A DNA stretch of 41,279 nucleotides from assembly GCA_947630925.1 (NCBI GenBank), contig CANRJM010000018.1:1-41279 (forward strand), read 5' to 3'. A program made the translations under genes and the position numbers. The stretch's first letter is position 1; every line of letters begins with the position of its first letter. This document shows, in pieces, positions 1 through 7,864 of this stretch. The notes beneath the pieces are model-generated. The model searched no databases. It was not told the origin of the DNA and worked only from the letters and a program-made list of their open reading frames with translations. This DNA comes from an uncultured Lachnospiraceae bacterium. Its GTDB lineage: Bacteria > Bacillota > Clostridia > Lachnospirales > Lachnospiraceae.

Positions 1-100
1 TAATGCTCTTTTTAATTGCAAACTCCCTAAAAATGAAGGTTTAGAAATAAAAAATAGGTAGTTATTTGACACTACCAGAAAAGAAAAGGAGGAAAGCGCT

Positions 101-1504
101 ATGAAAAAATTTGTCTGTACGGTGTGCGGTTATGTGCATGAGGGGGAGGAGCCGCCGGAGGAGTGCCCGATATGCCATCAGCCTGCTTCTAAGTTTCGAG
201 AGGAATCAATAGCAGAGGATACGTCGGAGGGAGCAGCGGCAGAAGGTACGGCTGCTGATGCTGGCTTCGTTGAAGGGCGGGATCTGAGTTATGACAAAAA
301 TACTTACCGTCAGGAGAAAGCCTGCCGTTATATGGAAGAGATACATCAGATGGCTGTTTCCGGCGAGAGCATCCACGCCGCTATGGGAACGCAGATGACT
401 ATGCCCAATTGGGATGATATTTTGCTTCTCGGTGCACAGTTAGATCCGCCGCCGTTAAATGACGACGAACCAGTGTGTACTACCACGGTCATCGGGAAAA
501 ATGCAAAGCGCCCGATGATTCTCAATCATCCGGTATACATATCACACATGTCCTTTGGTGCGCTCTCCAAGGAGATTAAGGTGGCGCTCGCCAAGGGGTC
601 TGCCATGGCGCAGACGGCGATGTGCAGCGGGGAGGGCGGCATCCTGCCCGAGGAGCGGGAGGCTGCATACAAATATATTTTTGAGTATGTACCCAACAAA
701 TACAGTGTTACTGATGAGAATCTCCGAACGGCTGACGCCATAGAAATTAAAATTGGCCAGGGGACGAAGCCGGGGATGGGCGGACACCTGCCTGGAGAAA
801 AAGTAACGGCGGAAATTGCAGAGCTGCGCGGCAGAGAGCCGGGAAAGGATATTCAGAGTCCATCTAAATTTCCGGAACTGAACACGAGGGAGGACTTGCG
901 GGACATGGTGGATATGCTGCGGCGGCGTTCAGACGGGCGGCCCATCGGCATCAAAATTGCGGCGGGGCGGTTGGAGCGTGATTTGGCATTCTGTGTATAT
1001 GCACAGCCGGACTTTATTACTATCGACGGGCGCGGTGGAGCGACCGGATCCAGTCCGTTTTTCCTGCGGGAGGCAACATCGGTGCCCACGGTTTTTGCCC
1101 TGCACAGAGCGAGAAAATATTTGGATTCCGTACACTCGGACATTGCGCTTGTTATTACCGGCGGACTGCGTGTTTCAGCAGATTTTGCCAAGGCACTGGC
1201 CATGGGAGCGGATGCCATCGCAGTGGCAAGCGCACCTCTGATCGCAGCAGCATGCCAGCAGTATCGGATCTGTGGCAGTGGATACTGCCCAGTGGGGATC
1301 GCGACGCAGGATGAAACACTGCGTGAGCGTCTGAAGACGGAAGCCGCTGCGAAGAGAGTCGCCAATTATCTGCAGGTCACACTGGAGGAATTGAAGACTT
1401 TTGCACGCATTACCGGACACCATTCGGTACACGGTCTTTGTGTGGGCGATTTGGCTACCATTAGCCGCGAAATAGCAGAATATACAGATATTGCGCATGT
1501 GTAA
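101..1504 (+). CDS. Rubredoxin domain fused to glutamate synthase-type FMN/Fe-S domain protein
   Basis: A 467-residue cytoplasmic redox protein. Residues 1-35 form a small rubredoxin-like iron site with C6-x2-C9-G and C22-P-x-C25. After an acidic linker rich in Ala, Glu and Thr (about 36-60), the rest matches the FMN-binding synthase domain of glutamate synthase (GltB central/FMN region), including the phosphate-binding segment around DGRGGATGSSP and the 3Fe-4S ligands C385, C391 and C396 in the pattern C-x5-C-x4-C. The glutamine amidotransferase domain of real GOGAT is absent, so glutamate synthesis from glutamine is not supported. By family knowledge these stand-alone proteins are annotated as glutamate synthase-related oxidoreductases; the rubredoxin head would pass single electrons to the Fe-S/FMN centre (inference). 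An AAAGGAGG site at 85-92 sits 8 bases before the ATG. Base composition is clearly more GC-rich than the DNA on either side. Confidence 0.88.
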   Translation: MKKFVCTVCGYVHEGEEPPEECPICHQPASKFREESIAEDTSEGAAAEGTAADAGFVEGRDLSYDKNTYRQEKACRYMEEIHQMAVSGESIHAAMGTQMTMPNWDDILLLGAQLDPPPLNDDEPVCTTTVIGKNAKRPMILNHPVYISHMSFGALSKEIKVALAKGSAMAQTAMCSGEGGILPEEREAAYKYIFEYVPNKYSVTDENLRTADAIEIKIGQGTKPGMGGHLPGEKVTAEIAELRGREPGKDIQSPSKFPELNTREDLRDMVDMLRRRSDGRPIGIKIAAGRLERDLAFCVYAQPDFITIDGRGGATGSSPFFLREATSVPTVFALHRARKYLDSVHSDIALVITGGLRVSADFAKALAMGADAIAVASAPLIAAACQQYRICGSGYCPVGIATQDETLRERLKTEAAAKRVANYLQVTLEELKTFARITGHHSVHGLCVGDLATISREIAEYTDIAHV

Positions 1505-1561
1505 ATGAACAACCTATCGAAGCGGATGAAGATCATATCCACTGACAGAAGGAATGTTATC

Positions 1562-1636
1562 AGACATGGTTTTTGCCTTCTTTAGTAAAATTTTGTTGTA
1601 GTAACTTAATTCTACTAAACGGCATAGACCATGTCT
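1562..1636. repeat. Long imperfect inverted repeat, MITE-like
   Basis: AGACATGGT at 1562-1570 is matched exactly by ACCATGTCT at 1628-1636. Moving inward, GCC pairs with GGC and TTTAGTA at 1581-1587 pairs with TACTAAA at 1613-1619, so each arm runs to roughly 25-28 bases with a few mismatches. The right arm also contains a short palindrome of its own, ATAGAC-CAT-GTCTAT at 1625-1639. There is no poly-T tail at the right spacing and no ORF inside, so a palindromic miniature element or a large hairpin fits better than a simple terminator. No known element family is recognised. Confidence 0.55.
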
Positions 1637-1883
1637 ATTTTTATAAAATGGAATTTTGATAAGACAGAATCTTTATCACGGAACAGATATTATATTTTAT
1701 CTCTAAAAAGTCTGCAAACCCTTGAAGTTACTGAATTGTAACAAGTGTGTTTGCCCGTATTCTTTCCCGTATATTATATCCTTTTGTCCTATATTACGAA
1801 CCTTCATGAGGGAAAAGGCAAGGGAAAGAAAATCAAGTTTTGATATGGGCAATGGATAATTTGAACATGTAAAACAACGGTTC

Positions 1884-1928
1884 AGTAGGAGAATTTAACG
1901 ATCTATGATTGTTGGATTCTCCTATTTT
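1884..1928 (+). terminator. Terminator-like hairpin
   Basis: TAGGAGAAT at 1886-1894 pairs with ATTCTCCTA at 1916-1924 across a 21-base loop, followed by TTTT at 1925-1928. It lies 380 bases past the nearest upstream plus-strand gene, so it is an orphan hairpin rather than an obvious gene terminator. Confidence 0.35.
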
Positions 1929-2055
1929 ACTTGAACTTGGCAATTTCTCTATCTAGCTTAAATTTTTAGCTTATATTTCATAAGGGAAATGCTACACATT
2001 ATTTTAGCTCACTAATTATCTGTTGCCGATGTTATTATAATTATATTTTATTTTA

Positions 2056-2084
2056 TGGAAAAATAAGCGCTTATGTGGTAATAT
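2056..2084 (+). promoter_or_regulatory. Promoter with palindromic operator candidate upstream of the EFR1 gene
   Basis: An extended -10 (TG-G-TAATAT, hexamer 2079-2084) is preceded by a weak -35 (TGGAAA, 2056-2061). Between them lies the perfect 12-base palindrome ATAAGCGCTTAT at 2063-2074, well placed for a dimeric repressor. The start codon of the flavodoxin-ferredoxin gene is about 105 bases further on. Confidence 0.45.
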
Positions 2085-2195
2085 ATAGAGACAAAAAATT
2101 ATGTGCTAGAAGACGGCAGCGTTTATATATGCTGGTGGACAGTAAGGCGTGGTTATATCGTATTTGGCTTATAGATTTGAGGTGTTAAAGAGGAA

Positions 2196-2972
2196 ATGCT
2201 TGGAGTATATTTAAGCGGCACAGGGAACACAAAACATTGTGTTGAAAAATTAACAGGTTTATTGGATGTAACAGCGAAAATGGTACCTTTGGAAGAACCC
2301 AGAGTTATTGAACAAATAAAAAATAATGATACGATTATATTCGGATATCCGATACAATTCTCAAATGCACCTTACATAGTCCGGGATTTTATCAAGAAAA
2401 ACTATAGGATTTGGGAGAAAAAGAAAATACTATGTGTTGCGACAATGGGAGCGTTCAGCGGAGATGGTGCAGGTTGCACGGCAAGGCTTTTCAAAAGATA
2501 TGGCGCATTGGTCTTAGGCGGCGTTCATATTAAAATGCCGGATGCTGTCTGCGACAGCAAACTTTTGAAGAAAGGTATTGAACAAAACAAGGAGATCCTC
2601 AGACAGGCGGATAAAAAGATAGAGAATATAGCAGAGCAGATAAAGCAGGGAACATACCCCCAAGAAGGTCTGTCTTTGATTGCTCATATGGCTGGTCTTT
2701 TTGGACAAAGGCTTTGGTTTTACAGAAAGACAACCGGATATACTGATAAATTAAAAATCAGTGATGATTGTACAGGATGCGGCTTATGTGTTCCTTTATG
2801 CCCGATGAAAAATATTTTGATCAAGGACGGCAGAGCTGTCGCAGGTAACAGATGTACCATGTGCTATCGTTGTATCAGCCATTGTCCGCAAAAAGCGATT
2901 ACGCTTTTAGGTGATGTGGTTGTGGAACAGTGCAGGTATGATAGGTATGTCGGTACGGAAGTTGACGGGTAG
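2196..2972 (+). CDS. EFR1-type flavodoxin/2[4Fe-4S] ferredoxin fusion protein
   Basis: A 258-residue cytoplasmic electron carrier. The N-terminus carries the flavodoxin FMN-phosphate loop SGTGNT (residues 7-12), and the C-terminus two bacterial ferredoxin motifs, C192-x2-C195-x2-C198-x3-C202-P and C220-x2-C223-x2-C226-x3-C230-P, each able to bind a 4Fe-4S cluster. This order is that of the family known as EFR1 ferredoxins, common in clostridia; physiological partners are unknown. The ATG at 2196 is taken because the flavodoxin fold begins at once (first strand then SGTGNT) and an in-frame stop lies just upstream. The AAAGAGG element ends only 2 bases before the ATG, with a GAGG further upstream, so initiation may be weak. 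It is a single-gene unit with its own promoter candidate. Confidence 0.85.
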   Translation: MLGVYLSGTGNTKHCVEKLTGLLDVTAKMVPLEEPRVIEQIKNNDTIIFGYPIQFSNAPYIVRDFIKKNYRIWEKKKILCVATMGAFSGDGAGCTARLFKRYGALVLGGVHIKMPDAVCDSKLLKKGIEQNKEILRQADKKIENIAEQIKQGTYPQEGLSLIAHMAGLFGQRLWFYRKTTGYTDKLKISDDCTGCGLCVPLCPMKNILIKDGRAVAGNRCTMCYRCISHCPQKAITLLGDVVVEQCRYDRYVGTEVDG

Positions 2973-3170
2973 CCGGGAAATGCTATGATTTGATTTATGG
3001 GGAGATTATTGATAAATATTCATTACCAAGATCATGATTGAAATGCCTATGATGTGCTCATGATGCGGGGATGATATGAATTGGGTATGTGGTGTATAGC
3101 CAATTGCAATTATGTGATTACTTTAAAAAGTTGTTTATTGGAATTTTCTGAAATCGGAGTAGATAAGTTT

Positions 3171-3605
3171 ATGGGATTGATTGAACTGGCCAGTGCCAAT
3201 TCTGTCTGGCGTGGCATGGATTATTATGAAAAGAAAAAGGTAGTTTCGTGGAAGCCGTCCGGGGATGCTTCATATGATGGACAAGTGGCTGGAAGTAACA
3301 ATCGGGTTTATTCGGTACATATTGATAAAGTACATCCCAGAAAATCAGTGTGTAACTGTCCTTTTGCGGCGGGCAGGCGGGTTGTGTGTAAACATATGAT
3401 TGCACTTTATTTTACTGCGGAACCCAATGCGGCTGAGGATTTCATGAAGCAGGTGGAAGAATGGGAAAAAAAGGAAGAAGAAAGAGAAAGACAGCACTAT
3501 ATTGATCTTAAAAATTATGTAAATAGCTTATCAAAAAATGAGCTACAGCAAGAATTATATAATGCGTTAGTCGAATTGGAAGATATTAGGAATAGATATT
3601 GGTAA
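3171..3605 (+). CDS. SWIM zinc finger family protein
   Basis: A protein of 144 residues from the ATG at 3171. It has the SWIM signature C61-x-C63-x9-C73-x-H75, a zinc site used for DNA or protein contacts, preceded by an RG-x-DYY segment (residues 14-19) that often opens SWIM proteins. The C-terminal half (about 85-130) is highly charged and predicted helical, with runs of Lys and Glu, possibly a coiled coil. Start choice: the frame is open back to a TTG at 3081, but that has no ribosome binding site; GGAG at 3156-3159 is 11 bases before the ATG at 3171, and family alignment from memory starts there. Function is unknown. It stands alone in an AT-rich accessory region. Confidence 0.7.
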   Translation: MGLIELASANSVWRGMDYYEKKKVVSWKPSGDASYDGQVAGSNNRVYSVHIDKVHPRKSVCNCPFAAGRRVVCKHMIALYFTAEPNAAEDFMKQVEEWEKKEEERERQHYIDLKNYVNSLSKNELQQELYNALVELEDIRNRYW

Positions 3606-3660
3606 ATCTACAAGGTAATAAGCTCAAAGAAAGTAGGTAAATTGCTAAAAATGAATTTTC

Positions 3661-3946
3661 CAGATGAAAAATTTTTATGTCGATTATAATATACCATTTA
3701 GTGCAATTCGGGATTTATATTAACAAAAATTATTTTTATTACACAAGAGCCCGTTTTTTTAATATGACAATTAGGGAGAATCTTTTACTGATAAAACCAA
3801 ATGCAACAGACATGGAAATAATAGATAGTTGTAGGAAAGCTGGTATATATGATTATATTAAGAAATTACCATATGGATTGGAGACTGTAATAGGTGAAAA
3901 TGGTACTAGAATTTCACGAATCCCCCCAGTGATGCTAGGAGAATAG
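3661..3946 (+). pseudogene. Remnant of an ABC exporter ATP-binding domain, two frameshifts
   Basis: Only the part of a nucleotide-binding domain between Walker A and the signature motif survives. Three successive frames supply it: a frame reading YNIPFSAIRDLY, then one reading KIIFITQEPVF (the Q-loop), then one reading FNMTIRENLL through KLPYGLETVIGENGTRIS. The second shift falls in a run of seven T at about 3754-3760 where eight would restore the frame. After RIS the expected GGQ signature, Walker B and switch histidine are missing and an unrelated tail follows to a stop. The remnant belonged to a peptide or lipid exporter of the ABC type I class; Walker A and the membrane domain are gone. 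It cannot encode a working ATPase. Confidence 0.75.
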
Positions 3947-3951
3947 AGTAA

Positions 3952-4068
3952 GTGGAAGTGATTATTCCAGGACTCTTTGAACGGGACTATAAACATAATA
4001 ACAGCGGCGATAACGGCGGGAACAGCCAGGTGACAGAAAAGCCGGGCGGCAGTGGGACGCAGTTTTAG
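3952..4068 (+). pseudogene. Unidentified 3' gene remnant
   Basis: A short open frame right after a stop codon encodes about 38 residues ending in a low-complexity tail of Asn, Gly, Ser and Lys (NNSGDNGGNSQ, then EKPGGSG). It is richer in GC than the ABC remnant just before it and has no ribosome binding site. It looks like the tail end of a longer surface or secreted protein gene whose body is lost; the family is not recognisable. Confidence 0.3.
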
Positions 4069-4143
4069 CTTAAGCAAACGTTGTTATGGTATGCAATTTC
4101 CCCGTTTGTTTCCGCAACGGCAAAAATGCTGTGATTTGCCATT

Positions 4144-4506
4144 TTATTTGCTTTTTAAGTTTCCCGGTAATGTGTGCAAATTTTTATTCAGGGATTCTCT
4201 GGTCGCTCTTACAATATCTTCTATGATTCGTACCTGCTGAATGGTACAACTGTCTAATAACTCTCCAATAAAGGCCATAGAAATGCTGCGGCTTTTCAGA
4301 TTATCTTCATAAAGCAATTCATCCGTTCGAACCTCTAATGCAGATGCGATTTTTACAAAAGTAGGCAAACTCATTTTTGTGTTTGCAGTTTCAATATGAC
4401 TCATATGCGTAGTTGAAATGTCAACCATTTCTGCCAGTTTTTCCTGTGATAATCCTCTTGCCTTTCTGATTTTTCGTATTCTTTGTCCAATTGCATAGTA
4501 ATCCAT
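4144..4506 (-). CDS. XRE-family helix-turn-helix transcriptional regulator
   Basis: A 120-residue cytoplasmic DNA-binding protein. Residues 7-62 are a Cro/C1-type helix-turn-helix with the usual landmarks: IRKIRKARGLSQEKLAE, recognition region ISTTHMSHIE, and SLPTFVKIASAL. The C-terminal half (65-120) is helical and probably dimerises. An AAGGG site about 10 bases upstream supports the ATG, and a TATAAT on the same strand at 4530-4535 is a plausible -10. Its neighbours are gene remnants on one side and an acyltransferase on the other, so its targets are not evident; it may be what is left of a mobile module. Confidence 0.8.
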   Translation of the reverse strand: MDYYAIGQRIRKIRKARGLSQEKLAEMVDISTTHMSHIETANTKMSLPTFVKIASALEVRTDELLYEDNLKSRSISMAFIGELLDSCTIQQVRIIEDIVRATRESLNKNLHTLPGNLKSK

Positions 4507-4597
4507 AAAATATTCGCCCTTTCAGTTTAATTATACTTGAATCGTATGGGCTATTGAGTTATAATGCTATAAACTATAGGGACTTTTATATGCCTAT

Positions 4598-4776
4598 ACA
4601 GTTAAAATAAATGAAAATTTTGAAAAGTTTGCCAGAGCATATCAGAAGATACAGAGATGGATCTTTCTAATTTTACAAGAGATTCGCAGATCTTCAATAG
4701 AGAAAAGAGAGCGTGAAGGAATGCAGCAGCTCCACGGCGTATTCCGGTTAGATCGGATGGGATGGACGCGGTAAAC
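4598..4776 (+). other. Open stretch without a start codon, function unknown
   Basis: In one plus-strand frame about 55-60 codons stay open up to a TAA at 4774-4776, ending in a segment with LDRMGWTR. There is no credible start or ribosome binding site and no family is recognised. It may be a gene remnant or chance; it lies directly ahead of the acyltransferase gene. Confidence 0.2.
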
Positions 4777-4797
4777 CGGAGTTTCAGAAAGGGTGTG

Positions 4798-5814
4798 ATG
4801 TTAAAAATGAATCGGGATAGCCGGCTTGATGTTTTACGCGCATGGGGAATTATTCTTGTCGTTGCGGGTCATAATCATTCTCCGTTTTTTGATTATATCT
4901 ATACTTTCCATATGCCGCTGTTCTTTTTTATATCGGGTTTTTTAAGATATAATGCGACGCAGAAAGGATGGAAGTTGTTTCTTAAAAACAGAACGAAAAG
5001 TTCTTTGCTGCCATATGTGTTTTTTTGGATTTTCAGTATGTTGATCTATGGAGAGTTAGTTTCATTCCTTACAACGCACAAGCCGCTTATAATTGATATC
5101 AATTCCATTAAGGGGTTAGTTTTGGGTGGAAGGTGGCTTTATGATTATAGCAATAATTTTGCCCTTTGGTATCTGCAGCTATTTTTTATTGCCTCTATTT
5201 TGTTTGAGATGATTGTCAGGCTTTCTGGAGCAAAAACAGTACTTTTGGGTGGGCTGCTCTCTCTCTTTCTTACCAAAATAGTTCAGATATGGCTTCCGGG
5301 CAGGCCGATATTTCACATCAATGTTTTGCCGGCAGCTATCACATTTATGGCAATAGGATATTTGTTCCATATGTGTATGGAGAGATTTCATGAAGTTTCT
5401 ATCTTATTCAACCAGATATCAGTCGGAGTTTTTTTACTGATTTTGGGTTGGTGTATTTCATTTAGAGTAAAAGGGAATATAGCGGAAATACCAAGCTATT
5501 GGTATTTTTTGGGCGCTGTTTTTACCATTTTAGCGCTTTATAGTCTATGCAGCCGGTTTGTTCGCTTTCAATTTTTTCAATATATTGGGAGGAATACGCT
5601 TGGAATTTTAGGACTGCATACCCTGATGATTCGTTGGGCGAGGGAATACACACAGTATCTGTTTGAACGAATGAGCTTCCACAATGATTTTTTTGTTCAT
5701 TTTTGTACTACGATTCTTACCGTTATCATGTGCTGTGCTTTAATAGAGGGATGGCGCTTTATTAAGTCATATCTCTGGCAGTTTTTCCGGAAAGAGAAAT
5801 TGCGGGGAAATTGA
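4798..5814 (+). CDS. Acyltransferase 3 family membrane protein
   Basis: An integral membrane O-acyltransferase of about 338 residues with some ten hydrophobic segments. It opens with the family signature RLDVLRAWGIILVVAGH, where the His is the conserved catalytic-region residue, followed by FHMPLFFFISGF. Members acetylate or succinylate cell-surface polysaccharides, peptidoglycan or exported small molecules; the acceptor here cannot be told. Start choice: ATG at 4762, 4798 and 4807 are in frame. The site AAAGGG at 4788-4793 serves 4798 (spacing 4) or 4807 (spacing 13), and homologues usually start just before the RLD motif, so the longest form is unlikely. No glycosyltransferase genes are adjacent. 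Confidence 0.8.
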   Translation: MLKMNRDSRLDVLRAWGIILVVAGHNHSPFFDYIYTFHMPLFFFISGFLRYNATQKGWKLFLKNRTKSSLLPYVFFWIFSMLIYGELVSFLTTHKPLIIDINSIKGLVLGGRWLYDYSNNFALWYLQLFFIASILFEMIVRLSGAKTVLLGGLLSLFLTKIVQIWLPGRPIFHINVLPAAITFMAIGYLFHMCMERFHEVSILFNQISVGVFLLILGWCISFRVKGNIAEIPSYWYFLGAVFTILALYSLCSRFVRFQFFQYIGRNTLGILGLHTLMIRWAREYTQYLFERMSFHNDFFVHFCTTILTVIMCCALIEGWRFIKSYLWQFFRKEKLRGN

Positions 5815-5832
5815 CAGTATGCTATAATACTA

Positions 5833-5863
5833 CCAGTTTGTTTCGTTTGTCGGGACAAACTGG
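5833..5863. promoter_or_regulatory. Two overlapping inverted repeats before the NSS transporter gene
   Basis: CCAGTTTGT at 5833-5841 pairs exactly with ACAAACTGG at 5855-5863. The same right arm can pair instead with GTTTGTC at 5845-5851, giving a tight palindrome GTTTGTC-GG-GACAAAC. This could be a terminator for the acyltransferase gene, an operator for the transporter, or alternative RNA hairpins. An A-run follows at 5864-5869. Confidence 0.4.
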
Positions 5864-5909
5864 AAAAAAGTAACCTGTTATTAAAAATGAGAGAGGATAA
5901 AAGAAAAGA

Positions 5910-7304
5910 ATGAAAGGGAAAAGAGGGAATTTTACAGGAACGATTGGTTTTGTAATGGCGGCGGCAGGAAGCGCTGTGGGATTGGGAAATATTTGGCGTT
6001 TTCCGTATTTGGCGGCGAAGGATCACGGCGGAGTTTTTCTTTTTTGTTATCTTATTTTAGCGCTGACTTTTGGATTTACCCTGCTGACGACAGAAGTTGC
6101 CATTGGGCGCAAAACGGGACAGAGCCCGCTTACCGCTTATGGAGTTTTGCGGCCAAAGTGGAAAGGTGTGGGGATTTTGGCATGTTTGGTACCGGTCATT
6201 ATCCTGCCGTATTATTGCACCATCGGAGGCTGGGTAATGAAGTATTTTTATGCTTTTGTCTGCAGAAAGGGTTTCCATGCGGCAGAAGACGGATATTTTA
6301 CGGACTTCATTGGCAAACAGGGAGAACCAATCATATGGATGTTAATCTTTCTGGCGCTTACGGCTTTTGTGGTTTTTTCCGGCGTCAATAAAGGAATTGA
6401 AAAATACAGTAAGGTATTGATGCCAATTTTATTAGTGTTGGTAATAGGGATTGGCGTTTATTCCCTGACCATTTCTCATACCGATGCAGATGGTATGACG
6501 CGTACCGGCCTGCAGGGGCTCAAGGTCTACATGATTCCTGATTTTAAAGGAATGACGGTCAGAGAATTTTTTGTCATTCTTATGGACGCTATGGGTCAGT
6601 TGTTTTTCTCCATCAGCGTGGCTATGGGAATCATGATTGCTTATGGTTCTTATGTAAAAAAAGAAGTGAATTTGATGCGTTCTATTAATCAAATTGAGTT
6701 TTTCGATACGCTTGTTGCCTTTTTAGCAGGGCTTATGATTGTTCCGGCTGTTTATGTTTTTATGGGAACGGAGGGAATGTCTGGAGGACCAGGCCTTATG
6801 TTTGTGTCTCTCCCCAAGGTATTTCGCGCTATGGGAACGGTAGGAGAAATCATTGGGACATTATTTTTTGTCATGGTTATTTTCGCGGCAGTGACATCCG
6901 CTGTTTCCGTGATGGAAGCGATTGTATCCAGTTTAATTGATGGATTGCATTTGACACGCCGAAAGAGTACCGCGTTGGTTTCTCTCTATGCGCTGATTGG
7001 AGGAGTCGTTGTCTGTTTGGGATATAGTGTATTGTATTTTGAAGTAAAATTGCCAAACGGTACGGTAGGTCAGATTTTAGATATTATGGATTACATTAGC
7101 AATAATTGTCTTATGCCGTTAGTGGCGCTGCTTACCTGTATACTGATTGGTTGGATTGTGACGCCAAATGTTGTGATTGATGAGGTGACGTACGGAGGCT
7201 GCCGCTTTGGAAGAAGGAGATTGTATATCGCTATGATCAAAGTGATAGCGCCGGCGCTTTTATTTGCACTATTATTGCAGTCTGTAGGGATGATACAGAT
7301 ATAA
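5910..7304 (+). CDS. Sodium-dependent transporter, NSS/SNF family
   Basis: A 464-residue secondary transporter of the neurotransmitter:sodium symporter family, which moves amino acids or related amines inward with sodium (LeuT fold). The first membrane helix carries the family hallmark GSAVGLGNIWRFPY (residues 16-30), containing the unwound substrate and sodium site. About 11 hydrophobic segments follow, in line with bacterial members of 440-510 residues with 11 helices. A GAGAGGA site 12 bases before the ATG supports the start. The substrate cannot be read from the sequence. The converging Rrf2 regulator gene ends only 8 bases past its stop; the Rrf2 and C-S lyase genes beyond raise the possibility of a sulfur amino acid substrate, but that is guesswork. 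Confidence 0.9.
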   Translation: MKGKRGNFTGTIGFVMAAAGSAVGLGNIWRFPYLAAKDHGGVFLFCYLILALTFGFTLLTTEVAIGRKTGQSPLTAYGVLRPKWKGVGILACLVPVIILPYYCTIGGWVMKYFYAFVCRKGFHAAEDGYFTDFIGKQGEPIIWMLIFLALTAFVVFSGVNKGIEKYSKVLMPILLVLVIGIGVYSLTISHTDADGMTRTGLQGLKVYMIPDFKGMTVREFFVILMDAMGQLFFSISVAMGIMIAYGSYVKKEVNLMRSINQIEFFDTLVAFLAGLMIVPAVYVFMGTEGMSGGPGLMFVSLPKVFRAMGTVGEIIGTLFFVMVIFAAVTSAVSVMEAIVSSLIDGLHLTRRKSTALVSLYALIGGVVVCLGYSVLYFEVKLPNGTVGQILDIMDYISNNCLMPLVALLTCILIGWIVTPNVVIDEVTYGGCRFGRRRLYIAMIKVIAPALLFALLLQSVGMIQI

Positions 7305-7312
7305 AATGTATA

Positions 7313-7726
7313 TTAGCCCTGTCTTTTATCTGACAACAATTCTGCAAGCGTAATTCCATAAAAGAAATCATGAGATATCTTATCAAATTTTCTCCACATA
7401 GCAATCGTTGGACAGGAATGTTCTCTTTCGCAAATTTCGGCGTCGGGAAGCAAACAGGCGACTGGAGTAAGCTGTTCGCCAGCGGCTGTCAGGATTTCGC
7501 CGACAGAGTATTCGGAAGCCGGTTTTAATAATTTATAACCGCCGCCTTTACCGCGCAGTCCTTTGATTAGTTTTTGCCGAACCAACTCTTTGATAATATT
7601 TTCCATATATTTTTCTGATATACCCTGACGCTTGGAGATATCTTTTAACGGGATATAAGTATCCGGCTCCTGTGTGGCTAAATCAATCATTAAACGCAGG
7701 GCATATCTGCCTTTTGTTGAAATCAT
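7313..7726 (-). CDS. Rrf2-family transcriptional regulator with three conserved cysteines
   Basis: A 137-residue dimeric winged-helix regulator. The N-terminal MISTKGRYALRLMIDLA is the classical Rrf2 start, followed by the recognition helix region SEKYMENIIKEL and the wing LRGKGGGYKL. Cysteines C91, C99 and C105 occupy the zone where IscR, NsrR and RsrR bind an Fe-S cluster, so cluster-dependent sensing is plausible, though the spacing (x7, x5) is not that of IscR. CymR, the cysteine regulator of Firmicutes, belongs to the same family. It is divergent from a MalY/PatB C-S lyase gene whose promoter contains an inverted repeat, so control of that gene by this protein is a reasonable inference. 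Confidence 0.88.
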   Translation of the reverse strand: MISTKGRYALRLMIDLATQEPDTYIPLKDISKRQGISEKYMENIIKELVRQKLIKGLRGKGGGYKLLKPASEYSVGEILTAAGEQLTPVACLLPDAEICEREHSCPTIAMWRKFDKISHDFFYGITLAELLSDKRQG

Positions 7727-7806
7727 AACAGAACTCCTTTGCCATTATAATTATAAAATCATCTTATAGTATATCAGATGAAAAGAGGAAAATCAATACC
7801 TATATA

Positions 7807-7839
7807 CCTATTGACTTAATAGGAATATAAAGGTAAACT
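7807..7839 (+). promoter_or_regulatory. Promoter of the C-S lyase gene with overlapping inverted repeat
   Basis: TTGACT at 7811-7816, a 17-base spacer and TAAACT at 7834-7839 make a good sigma-A promoter. The inverted repeat CCTATT-N5-AATAGG at 7807-7823 straddles the -35 element and could be the operator of the divergently encoded Rrf2 protein; AT-rich partial palindromes over the -35 are usual for Rrf2 repressors. Confidence 0.6.
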
Positions 7840-7864
7840 AGGAAAGGAAAGGAAGTGATACTTT

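Larger units (their letters stand above)
1505..2195. other. AT-rich 691-base gap without a gene
   Basis: No coding region can be supported here. The stretch holds a long imperfect inverted repeat (1562-1636), a terminator-like hairpin (1884-1928) and a promoter with a palindrome in its spacer (2056-2084), each listed separately. The rest is AT-rich and featureless to the eye; it may be decayed mobile DNA, but no transposase fragment is readable. Confidence 0.6.

Noticed and set aside
5811..5828. TTGACA and TATAAT as a promoter for the NSS gene
   Set aside because: The two hexamers are only 6 bases apart, far too close for sigma-A; TATAAT alone could serve but has no -35 at the right distance.
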